From NCBI GenBank assembly GCA_944324255.1, contig CALUVM010000003.1:62001-126000 (forward strand): DNA of 64,000 nucleotides, given 5' to 3'. Position numbers and translations under genes: made by a program. Positions 37,312-47,343 of this stretch are shown one piece after another; position 1 is the stretch's first letter, and each line of letters starts with the position of its first letter. This DNA comes from Candidatus Gastranaerophilales bacterium (GTDB lineage: Bacteria > Cyanobacteriota > Vampirovibrionia > Gastranaerophilales > Gastranaerophilaceae). The notes under the pieces were generated by a model. That model was not told the DNA's origin. It saw only the letters and a list, made by a program, of their open reading frames with translations, and did not search any database.

Positions 37312-38634
37312 TTAGTGAGTACGTTTCCATTCTTTAATTTTTTCAAGTTTATCTTTATATTTAGCTTCTAACCCTTGTTCTGTCGGATTATAGTAAACTT
37401 TTCCTGCCAAAGAATCCGGTAAACACTGCATGTTGGTGAGTTTTTCTTTTGTATCGTGCGCATACTGGTAACCTTTGCCGTAATTTAGTTCTTTCATTAA
37501 TTTTGTCGGGGCGTTTCTTATTACAAGCGGAACCGGTTCTGCAATTTCTCGTATTGCATCAATTTTAGCAGTATTATAGGCAAGTTCCATCGCATTAGAT
37601 TTTGGAGCCAAAGACATATAAACTACAGCTTGTGCAAGGTTAACAGTACATTCTGGCATCCCTATAAAATGGCATGCCTGATAAGCTGCAACAGCCTGTT
37701 CAAGGGCTCTGGGGTCGGCTAAGCCAACATCTTCGCTTGCAAAACGAATAATTCTTCTTGCAACATAGAGCGGGTCTTCTCCTGCTTCAAGCATTCTTGC
37801 AAGCCAATAAACTGCTGCATCGGGATCAGAATTTCTCATTGATTTATGTAATGCTGAAATTATGTTGTAATGCTCTTCCCCGCTTTTATCATAGAGAAGT
37901 GATTTCTTTGAGATGCACTGTTCTAATGTTTCATCCGTAACAGTAATTTCTCCGTTTTCACTGACATTTCCGTTTAGGATTACCATTTCAAGAGTAGAAA
38001 GCGCATTTCTCGCATCTCCGTTGGCAAATTTTGCAATAATTTCAAGATGGTTCTCAGAAATATTTATTTTCTGTTCTCCAAAGCCCCGTTCGTCAGTTAT
38101 AGCCCGCTTTAAAAGCGTAACTAAATCATCAGTTTTTAAGCCTTGTAATACAAATACTTTGCATCTTGAAAGAAGCGCACCGTTAACTTCAAACGAGGGA
38201 TTTTCTGTTGTAGCACCGATTAGTATAATACTTCCTTTTTCTACAAAAGGTAAAAAGGCATCTTGCTGGGCTTTGTTAAACCGGTGTATTTCATCTACGA
38301 AAACGATTGTCCGCTCGCCCATTTTGCGAGCCTGCTCAGAGTTTGCCATGACTTCTTTTATCTCTTTTATTCCGCTTGTAACAGCTGAAAAATTGATAAA
38401 AGTTGAGTGTGTTTTATTTGCAATAATACTTGCAAGAGTAGTTTTCCCTACTCCCGGAGGTCCCCAGAAAATAAGAGATGTTATATTGTCATTTTCTATA
38501 AGCCGGCGGAGAATCTTGCCTTCACCTATTAAGTGAGTTTGTCCAACAAATTCATCCAAATCTCTAGGTCTAAGCCTGGATGCAAGAGGCTGGTTAACTT
38601 CGTTTTCAAAAAGTGATTTCTGTTCCATATCCAT
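37312..38634 (-). CDS. rarA: RarA/MgsA replication-associated AAA ATPase
   Basis: 440-residue AAA+ ATPase of the RarA (MgsA/WRNIP1) family, which acts at stalled replication forks. Walker A GPPGVGKTT and Walker B IVFVDEIHRFNKAQQDAFLP are intact, followed by sensor GATTENPSFEVN and a C-terminal tetramerisation domain. The start at 38634 overlaps the stop of the cation-efflux gene (TAATG) and follows AAAGGG, so it is translationally coupled; the frame extends six codons further. Confidence 0.93.
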   Translation of the reverse strand: MDMEQKSLFENEVNQPLASRLRPRDLDEFVGQTHLIGEGKILRRLIENDNITSLIFWGPPGVGKTTLASIIANKTHSTFINFSAVTSGIKEIKEVMANSEQARKMGERTIVFVDEIHRFNKAQQDAFLPFVEKGSIILIGATTENPSFEVNGALLSRCKVFVLQGLKTDDLVTLLKRAITDERGFGEQKINISENHLEIIAKFANGDARNALSTLEMVILNGNVSENGEITVTDETLEQCISKKSLLYDKSGEEHYNIISALHKSMRNSDPDAAVYWLARMLEAGEDPLYVARRIIRFASEDVGLADPRALEQAVAAYQACHFIGMPECTVNLAQAVVYMSLAPKSNAMELAYNTAKIDAIREIAEPVPLVIRNAPTKLMKELNYGKGYQYAHDTKEKLTNMQCLPDSLAGKVYYNPTEQGLEAKYKDKLEKIKEWKRTH

Positions 38635-39518
38635 TAATCCCTTTGTCCGCATTCAGGCTCGGCATGTATAATAATTGTTACCTGTCCCATATTATTATGA
38701 ATAAGATCTTCTATTTCATCACAAATACGATGGCATTCAAGAATTGCCATATCCGGCGGGAAAATCATTGTCAGTTCAATATCAAGTGATGGCCCGCATC
38801 TTCGGGCTTTAATCTTTTTAATTTTTAAAATACAATCAGTTTTGTATGTTTTTATAATTTTTTCAATAGCTTTTAATTCTTCAGGCGGTAAAGACCCGTC
38901 AAGAAGATTATTTAAGGTTTCTTTTGAAATTATAAATCCTGCTTTGAAAATAAATAGGGCAACCAGTATTGCAATTATAGGATCCAAAATATGAAATCCC
39001 GTAAATTTAATCAATATAAGCCCTATCATAACTCCGAGAGAGGAATAAATATCTGTTCTTAAGTGCTCTCCGTCAGCGAAAAGAGAAATGGAATTTGATT
39101 TTTTTGCAACTTTAAAAAGTACAGAACTAACAATCCAGTTTGCAATTACGGCAAATAGCATAACTGCAATACCGAGTGTGGTATCAACTTCAAAGGTTTC
39201 AGGATGAATAAGCTTTTTTACAGCTTCATAGATAATATAGAAAGCTGCAAAAATAATCAATCCGCCTTCAATAAATCCTGACATGTCTTCGTATTTCCCG
39301 TGTCCGAAAGGATGATCACTATCAGCCGGCTCTGAGGATTTTAAAACTGCAAAAAATGTCAGTACAGATGCAAGAAAATCGCTTAGTGAGTGAATTGCTT
39401 CTGAAATTATACTAATTGAACCGGATAAGATTCCGGCTAAGAATTTTAAAGCAATTATAGCAGCATTGGATGTGATAGAAAGCCCTGCTGCAAATTTTTT
39501 CTCTGCAACAATATCCAT
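38634..39518 (-). CDS. Cation diffusion facilitator (metal efflux)
   Basis: 294 residues, FieF-like. Six hydrophobic segments carry the metal-site motifs HSLSD (helix 2) and the cytoplasm-adjacent HPFGHGKYE. A C-terminal cytoplasmic domain (about 205-290) is of the ZT-dimer type. It probably exports zinc, iron or manganese. It is the first gene of a two-gene unit with rarA. It has no ribosome site: an extended -10 (TGCTAAAAT) ends 7 bases before the ATG. Confidence 0.9.
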   Translation of the reverse strand: MDIVAEKKFAAGLSITSNAAIIALKFLAGILSGSISIISEAIHSLSDFLASVLTFFAVLKSSEPADSDHPFGHGKYEDMSGFIEGGLIIFAAFYIIYEAVKKLIHPETFEVDTTLGIAVMLFAVIANWIVSSVLFKVAKKSNSISLFADGEHLRTDIYSSLGVMIGLILIKFTGFHILDPIIAILVALFIFKAGFIISKETLNNLLDGSLPPEELKAIEKIIKTYKTDCILKIKKIKARRCGPSLDIELTMIFPPDMAILECHRICDEIEDLIHNNMGQVTIIIHAEPECGQRD

Positions 39519-39525
39519 ACATATT

Positions 39526-39534
39526 ATTTTAGCA
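39526..39534 (-). promoter_or_regulatory. Extended -10 element of a predicted leaderless gene
   Basis: TG-C-TAAAAT on the minus strand, with 7 bases to the ATG at 39518. Confidence 0.5.
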
Positions 39535-39663
39535 TAGTTAAAGATTTTCTTACAAATTTTGATCTTATAGATTTTTACTCATAAGTTTTTCAGCATTTTT
39601 ATATGCAAAATTATGTACGCTAAATGGTGAAACTGTCAAGCCCTATAATAAATTAAAACCGAA

Positions 39664-41637
39664 TTATGATTTTACTGAAATTATAGGAATATCCCTATGT
39701 ATACAATAATCTAAAATATCATTATCTACTTCGGATAACTTTCTTACATTTCTAACAAGAACTCCCATTGGTTCAGGACGAATTAAGCCTTCAGATAACT
39801 TATTTTCTTTAATAACTTTTTGAATAGCTTTTGCAAGATCCAAATCAATTTTTTCGATTTCTTCTAATGTCTTACAGTCTTTTATTTTAAACATTCTTGC
39901 AGAATATTGCCGTTGAGATAAATCTAGAATATTTTTAAGCGAATTTGGGAGCAAAGATAAAGTTCCCGCTTTATCCCCCTCAAGAGGAAGAGAACAATTT
40001 TCATAACAATAGATGTTTTTATAAGCTCCTGTTCCACTGTCAATATCTGTATTTGCTTGCACATGCCAATCGGCGGCTTTTCGAGGTCTAAGTGCAATTG
40101 CATAACCTCCTTTATTAAGATTTATTGGTTTTCCAGCGCCATTGATCCCTATACAAAGTAACATATTAGGATCCGTGATTTCCAGAGCTTCTATAATGTT
40201 TATAGCTTCTTTGTTTGGAATTCTATGTGCTGCTATAGCTAGAGATTGTTCATCTTTTATTGTTGCCAATTTTATTTTTTTACCGTTATAATCGACTGTC
40301 TTAATTTTTAATACTGATTCAATATCATTAACTAGAGGTGGTATCGGATTCGCAAGTCTATAGTCCCTTCTATAAGTCTTTGTGTCAATTACCGTATCAA
40401 TAATTTTGCGTTCATCAATGGGAATACTATCTAAAATTCTTTTTACAATCTTACCATATGATGTACTAAAAGTTTCTTGCGAACTCATATCTAAATATTT
40501 AAATATTTTCATTTTAGATTGTAAAATAGAAACTTCTTTAAGCATACTATTTTTCCATCTAACTTCATGTGGAGAGATAGCTGAAATAAAACTATTTAAA
40601 AAATCTTTTCTTTCTTGAACAGAAATCTTTTCTAAATCGTCTAGCCCTATATTTTTTAATAAATCAAAATCCTTGAATTCTAAGAGTCTGGAAGTCGTGC
40701 TTGTTAAAGGCTCAATTCCCAGAATATGTTTTACAGAAATATAGTTATGACCACGTCGAAGAATTCTATCTAAAATAATGTTGGTCGATGTTTTTTCCTG
40801 ATATAAAAATCTTTCCCTTGCCCACTGAATAGTTTTAGGATTAATCGAGCCTACTAGTTGTGATTTTACAGTATCGTCATCAATAGAATTTCTTAACTTA
40901 TCATCACTACGAAATTCTCTTATAATTTTTGCAGTGTCGTCGGTCCAGAATGGCAAGCAAGTAGGCGTTTCACCCAGACTGAGGAGTTCATCCAAATATT
41001 TAATATTGTCGTCTGTAACCAATTTAAAAATATATTCAGTATTTCCAGTTGCTACATCTGAAATATCTAATTTTTTTAATAAATATTCGATTTGGTTTTT
41101 ATTTCTATGAGTAATGGGTAAATTTGCTAAAATATCTAAATCGAACCCTTTTCTTATAAGCTCTGGTATAATTTCCAATTGAGCACCGGGTTCAGAATTT
41201 ATTAAATTATATTCACTAAATAGCTTAGTAAGAATTTTGTCTAACTTCTTTTGTGGTATTTTTTGAACAGCTTCAATCCCCATTAGTTCATCATATAAAT
41301 TTAATTTTTCTGGAGTTAATAATTTTTTATCTATATAACTAGGTATATCGGTTCTTTCATCTAAGATTTTTTTAAAAGTACTTGGTTTCATATCAAGTAT
41401 TTCTTCTGTACTAAAATTTTTTAATTTCATTTTTTGTACGGGTTTTGAGACTTTTACTGTATCTCCTATATCCTTAAGTGAAAGGCGCAAGTCTTTAAGG
41501 TCCGTTGGGTTTATTGGTGTTGCTTTTTTACAAAAAATGCCCGTCGTGTTATAACCTTTTGTTACAACTAATTTGGTAGCATTATCTGTGTAGTTAGCAA
41601 TAGAGTGTAATAGTTGTGACCCTGCTTTTAAACCCAT
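39664..41637 (-). CDS. Large orphan protein (657 residues)
   Basis: Not recognised. There is no signal peptide. The first 80 residues look flexible (MGLKAGSQLLHSIANYTDNA...PTDLKDLRLSLKDIGD). The middle (about 75-430) is helical with irregular leucine-rich helices. The last 220 residues form a mixed domain with Cys/Gly/Trp-containing stretches (LLCIGINGAGKPINLNKGG, ADWHVQANTDIDSGTGAYK). Base composition looks more AT-rich than its neighbours. A GGGGGA ribosome site lies 7 bases before the ATG. It stands alone between a terminator-free gap and a palindromic element. It may be an effector-like or laterally acquired gene; this is a guess. Confidence 0.7.
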   Translation of the reverse strand: MGLKAGSQLLHSIANYTDNATKLVVTKGYNTTGIFCKKATPINPTDLKDLRLSLKDIGDTVKVSKPVQKMKLKNFSTEEILDMKPSTFKKILDERTDIPSYIDKKLLTPEKLNLYDELMGIEAVQKIPQKKLDKILTKLFSEYNLINSEPGAQLEIIPELIRKGFDLDILANLPITHRNKNQIEYLLKKLDISDVATGNTEYIFKLVTDDNIKYLDELLSLGETPTCLPFWTDDTAKIIREFRSDDKLRNSIDDDTVKSQLVGSINPKTIQWARERFLYQEKTSTNIILDRILRRGHNYISVKHILGIEPLTSTTSRLLEFKDFDLLKNIGLDDLEKISVQERKDFLNSFISAISPHEVRWKNSMLKEVSILQSKMKIFKYLDMSSQETFSTSYGKIVKRILDSIPIDERKIIDTVIDTKTYRRDYRLANPIPPLVNDIESVLKIKTVDYNGKKIKLATIKDEQSLAIAAHRIPNKEAINIIEALEITDPNMLLCIGINGAGKPINLNKGGYAIALRPRKAADWHVQANTDIDSGTGAYKNIYCYENCSLPLEGDKAGTLSLLPNSLKNILDLSQRQYSARMFKIKDCKTLEEIEKIDLDLAKAIQKVIKENKLSEGLIRPEPMGVLVRNVRKLSEVDNDILDYCIHRDIPIISVKS

Positions 41638-41818
41638 ATGATTTCCCCCATAAAAATCCTCTTATTTATACAAAATAATTTTCCCTTAAGAAATTGCTAA
41701 AAATTTGTTTATTATTAAACTTTTGTTACAAAGATTTAAAATTTATTCTTAAACAAAATTATTTAGTCCGTAGGTTGGGCTTTTATGAATTGTCCCCCCT
41801 AAAAACGTAATCAATCAG

Positions 41819-41953
41819 TAGCAGGGTAGACTTTAGTCTACCATTTATATTATTTGAGTAAATTAACATTGTTTGACATTTTAAAAATAAACAATGTGGT
41901 AGTGGTAGATTAGTAGGGCAGAAATAGTGGTAGACTAAAGTCTACCCTACTAC
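41819..41953. repeat. MITE-like imperfect palindrome
   Basis: Terminal arms of about 26 bases (41819-41844 and 41928-41953) are reverse complements with one mismatch. Each arm contains its own hairpin (GTAGACT/AGTCTAC). An inner pair, ACATTGTTT and AAACAATGT, extends the fold. There is no open reading frame inside. It resembles a short non-autonomous element or a large structured hairpin. Confidence 0.7.
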
Positions 41954-42041
41954 CCCTAAAATCCGTAACACAAGCCGATTGTCCGAAATAATCGCACCAT
42001 CTGCCCTACGCAAACCACTCACTTTATTACAAGCCTAAAAT

Positions 42042-42074
42042 AAAACAGAGATAGAAAAAATCTATCTCTGTTTT
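42042..42074. terminator. Terminator after tRNA-Arg
   Basis: Long hairpin AAAACAGAGATA...TATCTCTGTTTT, directly downstream of the minus-strand tRNA-Arg. Confidence 0.85.
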
Positions 42075-42077
42075 ATT

Positions 42078-42151
<74 letters not shown>

Positions 42152-42342
42152 TTAATCTGGCGGGTAAGTTAATCTACCTAAAAACTATACCAACAATATA
42201 AAAAATTTTCAACTGTTTGATTAAATTCACCACCGGATTAAACGTAAACTTTTCTTACATTTTTTCTCTCTTTTCTTGATGACGTATATTTTTTTTTATA
42301 AGATTGAATTGTTCGCAAATCAGTTTTTTATGGAGAGTTTTA

Positions 42343-42564
42343 ATGAGAGAATTTGAAAGACGAAATCCATATATGGATTACAGAAATGCTGTCCCTTTTA
42401 TGGATTTATCCGGTTTTATTGTAAAGCAGCCTTCTGCGATAGATGAAGTTCCTGCTAAATCTCTTCAAGAGTACTTGAAACGTAAGAAATTCTCTACTAT
42501 GATTAATTTCAGAAGGATGCAGTATTGCAGACTTGTCGAGGAGTACAGGAATGGACGAAAATAG
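42343..42564 (+). CDS. Small basic protein upstream of proA
   Basis: 73 residues (MREFERRNPYMDYRNAVPFMDLSG...), basic, no membrane segment or signal. Not recognised. The ATG at 42343 has GGAG 8 bases upstream; the longer frame lacks a site. It overlaps proA by 14 bases, so the two are translationally coupled. It may be a small regulator or only a leader that couples expression. Confidence 0.6.
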   Translation: MREFERRNPYMDYRNAVPFMDLSGFIVKQPSAIDEVPAKSLQEYLKRKKFSTMINFRRMQYCRLVEEYRNGRK

Positions 42565-43810
42565 TTTTATTAATATAGCAAAAAAAGCTAAAGAAACTTC
42601 AAAAAGAACAGCGGTCTTAAGTTCTGATATCAAAAATAAAGCTCTGGTTTCAATGGCTGAAGCTTTGAATTTACATAAATCAGAAATATTTGAAGCTAAT
42701 AAAATAGACCTTGAAGAAGCAGCTCTAATGGTTCAAAAAGGTGAAATGACGCAGGCTCTTTATAATCGTTTAAAACTTGATGAAAACAAGATGCGGGATA
42801 TGGTTCAAGGAATTGTTGATATTTCAAACCTTGAAGATCCTATCGGGAAAATTCTATTAAAAAGAGAACTGGATGAAGGGTTAATATTAAAGAAAATCTC
42901 TTGTCCGATAGGTGTGCTCGGGATAATTTTTGAAGCACGTCCGGACGTTATTTCGCAAATTTCTGCACTGGCTTTAAAATCTTCAAATGTTGTAATTTTA
43001 AAAGGCGGTAAGGAAGCTATTAACACAAATAAAGCTATTATGGATGTTATTCAAAAAGCTCTGTCTTCCGTAGATGGGCTGCCGGAAGGTATTATAACCC
43101 AAGTGTTTACACGTGATGATGTCGCTCAGATGCTAAAATGTGATAAATATATTGACCTAATAATTCCTCGCGGCGGTAACAGTCTGGTTAAATTTATAAA
43201 AGAAAATACAAAAATTCCTGTTCTGGGGCACGCTGACGGTATCTGTCATCTCTTTGCCGATGAATCTGCTGATTTTAATAAGGCTTTAAATATTATTATT
43301 GATGCAAAAACCCAGTATCCAAGTGCTTGTAATTCCGTAGAAACCCTTTTGATTCACAAAAATTTCCCAAAATCGCATGAGCTGCTCGCCGGTCTGAAAG
43401 CTGCTGGAATTGAACTCGTATCAAATCCTGAAAGCTGGCATAAAGAATATTCTGATAAAATTATGTCATACAAATTTGTTGAATCTGTAGAAGAGGCGGT
43501 TAACCATATTAACACATACTCATCAGGTCATACTGACGGTATTATAACCGAAAATCATGCGAATGCGGCATATTTTCTTTCTGCTGTCGATTCGGCAGGA
43601 GTTTATCATAATGTATCAACCCGTTTTGCAGATGGCTTCCGTTACGGATTCGGCGCAGAAGTCGGTATATCTACCAATAAAACTCATGCAAGAGGGCCTG
43701 TCGGATTGGAAGGTTTGACTATCTATAAGTATACTCTTGAAGGGAATGGCAATATAGTAAAAGATTATGCAGAAGGTAAAAAGACCTTTGCACATAAGGA
43801 TTTATTATGA
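42551..43810 (+). CDS. proA: Gamma-glutamyl phosphate reductase
   Basis: 419-residue enzyme of proline biosynthesis, converting gamma-glutamyl phosphate to glutamate semialdehyde with NADPH. Catalytic Cys260 lies in YPSACNSVETLLIH. The family motifs IIPRGGNSLV and FRYGFGAEVGISTNKTHARGPVG are present. The start at 42551 follows GAGGAG by 7 bases. proB is not in the window. Its end overlaps tyrA by 4 bases (ATGA-type junction). Confidence 0.96.
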   Translation: MDENSFINIAKKAKETSKRTAVLSSDIKNKALVSMAEALNLHKSEIFEANKIDLEEAALMVQKGEMTQALYNRLKLDENKMRDMVQGIVDISNLEDPIGKILLKRELDEGLILKKISCPIGVLGIIFEARPDVISQISALALKSSNVVILKGGKEAINTNKAIMDVIQKALSSVDGLPEGIITQVFTRDDVAQMLKCDKYIDLIIPRGGNSLVKFIKENTKIPVLGHADGICHLFADESADFNKALNIIIDAKTQYPSACNSVETLLIHKNFPKSHELLAGLKAAGIELVSNPESWHKEYSDKIMSYKFVESVEEAVNHINTYSSGHTDGIITENHANAAYFLSAVDSAGVYHNVSTRFADGFRYGFGAEVGISTNKTHARGPVGLEGLTIYKYTLEGNGNIVKDYAEGKKTFAHKDLL

Positions 43811-44577
43811 AAGTAGGAATAGTAGGTTTAGGGCTGATTGGAGGCTCTATCTTTAAAAAGCTCTCTTCTCTTGAAGAATATGAAGTTATAGGTGTTTCAA
43901 GAAGTCTGGACGGCGTAGAAAATGTTAGCCGGGACTATGAGTCAATAAAAGACTGTGATTTAGTTTTTGTTTGTACCCCGATGAACACTGTTTTAAAAAC
44001 TCTTGATAAGCTTAATGAAATTTTACTAACGTCGACTGTAGTGAGTGATGTAAGCAGTTTAAAAGGCTTTGTGTCCAAAAAGAAATATAATTTTAATTTT
44101 ATACCGTCACACCCAATGGCGGGAACGGAAAAAAACGGTTGGGAAAATTCTTTTGAAGCCCTTTTTGAGGGCGCAAAATGGGCTATAACTCCGCTGGAGG
44201 GTATTATTGATGAAGGTTTTGAACTTTTGGAAAAGGTTATTGAAGATTTGGGCGCCGATGTTATTATAACTACGCCTGAAGAACATGATAAAGCTGTAGC
44301 CTTGATTTCTCATGCTCCGATGGTAATTGCGCAAGCTATGTGTAAGACTGTTCAGTCTAATAAACTTGCACAGGCTTTGGCTTCAAGCGGTTTCAGAGAT
44401 ACGACAAGATTAGCTCTTTCAAATCCCGAAATGGCTGTTGATATGGTGAATTTGAATAAAGAAAATATCCAAAAAAGCATAGAGGAAGTTTCGCTTTCTC
44501 TGGATGAGCTGTTAAGCGGGGATTATAAGACACAGATAAAGAAAATAAGAGAATTTAGAGAGAACCTTTATCCTTGA
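43807..44577 (+). CDS. tyrA: Prephenate/arogenate dehydrogenase
   Basis: 256 residues, tyrosine biosynthesis. The Rossmann motif GIVGLGLIGGSI (4-15) binds NAD(P). VVSDVSSLKG and the substrate-site region PSHPMAGTEKNGW follow, then a helical dimerisation domain with EEHDKAVALISHAPMV. It has no ACT or chorismate mutase domain. It is short compared with some relatives but complete. It overlaps proA by 4 bases and the convergent M16 gene by 23 bases. Confidence 0.93.
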   Translation: MKVGIVGLGLIGGSIFKKLSSLEEYEVIGVSRSLDGVENVSRDYESIKDCDLVFVCTPMNTVLKTLDKLNEILLTSTVVSDVSSLKGFVSKKKYNFNFIPSHPMAGTEKNGWENSFEALFEGAKWAITPLEGIIDEGFELLEKVIEDLGADVIITTPEEHDKAVALISHAPMVIAQAMCKTVQSNKLAQALASSGFRDTTRLALSNPEMAVDMVNLNKENIQKSIEEVSLSLDELLSGDYKTQIKKIREFRENLYP

Positions 44578-47335
44578 GGCTTTCTAAAAATTCTTTATTA
44601 GCGTCAAGAGTATCTTTACTTGCTACAATTGAATAAATAGGCGGGTTCTTGAATACTTTTTCAGCAAATTCATTTATATCTTCTCTGGTTATTGAGTCTA
44701 TAATATTATAAACTTGATTGTCGAAATCAATACCGTATTTTGACTTCAATCCTCTGGATAAAGCTTTGAGTTTAGAACTTGTACTTTCTTTTTGAAGAAG
44801 GGCTGCTTTAAGTGACCTTTTTGCGCTTTCAAGGTCAGAGTCTGAGTATTCGGAATTTTTCAGAGCTGTTATTTGTCTGTTAAATCCGTTAATAGATTTC
44901 TGCAAGTTATTATAGCTGATTTCACCTATTTCTTTATTATCGGTTGTGGTTAAGATGTTAAGAGAAAGTTCTCCGCAGTTTCCTATTCTGCTAATATCAG
45001 AATAAACTGAGTAGGCAAGGTGTTCTTTTTCTCTAAGGTTATTAAAAAGTCCTATTGTGCTGGATGATGATAATAGAGTGTTCATAATATGGCTTATTGC
45101 ATACTCTTTGATACTGTTTTCCAGAGGGAATTTAAAAGTTTCCATAATATCCGCCTGAGAATTAGAAGATTCGTGTGTAAGTACTTGAACCTTTGTATTA
45201 TCTTTATATACATCAGGTATTGTATAATCTTTAGGTTTTACCAGTCTTAACGAATTAAAATTTCTAATTACATTATCTTTTAAGATTTCACCAGATTCAG
45301 GAATAGCCATTGAAATAAACGCATATGAGTTGTTTAAAATATATTGGTGGAATTCCTTTATTTCGTCAGTAGTTATACTTTCTAAATTCTCTAAAATATC
45401 ATCAGTTGACGTATAAAGTGGATTTATTTTTGATTCGTTGTTTATATATAAATCGTTAGTATTTTTTTGATGATTAAGCAGACCTTCTTTAAGTTTATTT
45501 TTAGCTTTTTCCAAATTTTCTTCAGTAATTGCAGGATTATATAATAAATCTTTTGCAAGATTTACTGTAAGTTCAAATTTGTCCGGGCGGGATGCTCCAT
45601 AAATAGTTAATCCGCTCTTACCGACCAGCCCTATTGTAATAAGATTGTTTTTTTCTTCCAGCTTGTTATAGTTTTCTTCAGAAAGATTTTTGGTTCCCAT
45701 ATTCATTATTAAATCCAGCAACTCTTTGACACCGGGTTTTATTGATTTTGGCTGCTCAAACCGATAAGTAATATTAAATTGCGGATTTGAGCTCTTTGCT
45801 TCATATAAAGCAAGTTCAACGTTGTTATTAAGTGTCATTGTATGAATTTTATTCATGTTTAATGGTTTTTTAGAAGAATTGCCTTTAAAAGAAATTTCTT
45901 GATTTGTCTTAGGGTGTACAACCGTAATTGCAGCCTTATTTAAATCAAAGTATTTTTTTATGAACGTATTAACATCTTCCGGATGAATACTATTTAGTAT
46001 TTCATCATAGTTTGTTAAATAATCGAAATTGCCGTCAAAAATAGCCTTGCCGGTTAAGGTATTTACATAAATACCATGTTCCATATTATTATCTCTTTTT
46101 ATTAAAAGAGCCTGTTTTATTCTTTCGAGTTCTTCAAATGTAAGTTCCGGAAGATTATTTATACTGTTATAGAAGGTTTTTAAGCCCTGTTCTACTTTAC
46201 CTTCTGCACAGTTAAAAGTATAATAGAGAAATGTCGGATTATTAGGGTTTGTACTTACTTTTTCAGAACCGAGTTCAGGATGAATATTAATATCATCAAA
46301 AGCTTTTATCAGTCTTGCAGATGTAGAATTCAAGTAGTTAGCTGCAATATCAAAAAGCACTTGTTCTTTCGTATTATTACTTCTTGGACCTGCAAAGCCT
46401 ATCATAACATTTGCCGCAACAGATTTGTCGTTAATAAAATCTTTCCTTTTGGTCGTTTTAATAGGATTCATCGGAGTTTCATAGATTTTCCCCTGAGGAA
46501 TACGCCTGCTTCTAAAATTCTTTGCTACAAGTTCAATAGCTTCATCCGGATTTATATCTCCTGTTATAACAAGATTCATGTTTGAAGGAACGTAGTATTT
46601 ATTATAATAATCTAATACATCCTGTCTTGTGAGGTTCTGGATATGCTTAACACTTCCGCCTACGAGTTCGTCAGCGGAACTTTTTATATTGAATAAAGTT
46701 CTAAGAGTCTGATCAATAGCAATAGTTTCAGGATTATCAAGTATCATATTTATTTCAGAAGATACGGGAAACTTTTCTTTTTCTATCATTTTATCGGACA
46801 GCGTCAAATCTTCGGTCATGGCTGCTATAATCTTAATTTGAGTTTCCAGGTCTTTATCATCAAGCTGCGGGGTGGAATTTACATAATCTGTTAATGCATA
46901 ATTCGTACTGGCATTTGTCCAGCCGCCCATTTCATCAACTTTTTTAAATGAATCTCCCTGGCTTAATTTTATATATCCGTCAGAACCGTCGGTGCCGTTA
47001 AAAGCCATATGTTCCAGAAAATGGCTGATACCTTTTATATTGTCTGTTTCATTCATAGAACCGACATTAACATAGTTTTTAACTATGGCAGGCGAATTTT
47101 CCATCGGGATTATTGTTACACGATGTCCGTTTTCCAGTTTATATGAATATAGATTAAGCCCGTTTGAAAGAGTTGAAACCCCTATTTTAGAGTATTTCAA
47201 TGGTGTTTTTACAGCATAATCAGGAGCCGCAGGTGCAAGCTCCTTAATTTCTTTATGTTCCGGCGTATTATCAGAAGGTTTGGTTACGGTGTTAGTACTT
47301 CTGAATAATACAGGATTTATATTTACAACTTTCAT
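44555..47335 (-). CDS. M16-family zinc metallopeptidase, two-domain
   Basis: 926 residues, with the size and repeat of pitrilysin/insulysin-type double-domain peptidases. The inverted zinc motif HFLEH (H105, E108, H109) sits in KGISHFLEHMAFNG, with a downstream Glu in SSEINMILDNPE. The second half is an M16-like domain without the motif. It has no Sec signal: the N-terminus (MKVVNINPVLFRSTN, then a disordered 30 residues) resembles other orphans here. I chose ATG 47335 over 47341 because the -10 TATAAT ends 8 bases before it. It is probably an oligopeptide-degrading enzyme, possibly exported. Confidence 0.88.
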   Translation of the reverse strand: MKVVNINPVLFRSTNTVTKPSDNTPEHKEIKELAPAAPDYAVKTPLKYSKIGVSTLSNGLNLYSYKLENGHRVTIIPMENSPAIVKNYVNVGSMNETDNIKGISHFLEHMAFNGTDGSDGYIKLSQGDSFKKVDEMGGWTNASTNYALTDYVNSTPQLDDKDLETQIKIIAAMTEDLTLSDKMIEKEKFPVSSEINMILDNPETIAIDQTLRTLFNIKSSADELVGGSVKHIQNLTRQDVLDYYNKYYVPSNMNLVITGDINPDEAIELVAKNFRSRRIPQGKIYETPMNPIKTTKRKDFINDKSVAANVMIGFAGPRSNNTKEQVLFDIAANYLNSTSARLIKAFDDINIHPELGSEKVSTNPNNPTFLYYTFNCAEGKVEQGLKTFYNSINNLPELTFEELERIKQALLIKRDNNMEHGIYVNTLTGKAIFDGNFDYLTNYDEILNSIHPEDVNTFIKKYFDLNKAAITVVHPKTNQEISFKGNSSKKPLNMNKIHTMTLNNNVELALYEAKSSNPQFNITYRFEQPKSIKPGVKELLDLIMNMGTKNLSEENYNKLEEKNNLITIGLVGKSGLTIYGASRPDKFELTVNLAKDLLYNPAITEENLEKAKNKLKEGLLNHQKNTNDLYINNESKINPLYTSTDDILENLESITTDEIKEFHQYILNNSYAFISMAIPESGEILKDNVIRNFNSLRLVKPKDYTIPDVYKDNTKVQVLTHESSNSQADIMETFKFPLENSIKEYAISHIMNTLLSSSSTIGLFNNLREKEHLAYSVYSDISRIGNCGELSLNILTTTDNKEIGEISYNNLQKSINGFNRQITALKNSEYSDSDLESAKRSLKAALLQKESTSSKLKALSRGLKSKYGIDFDNQVYNIIDSITREDINEFAEKVFKNPPIYSIVASKDTLDANKEFLESLKDKGSL

Positions 47336-47343
47336 AACCATAC

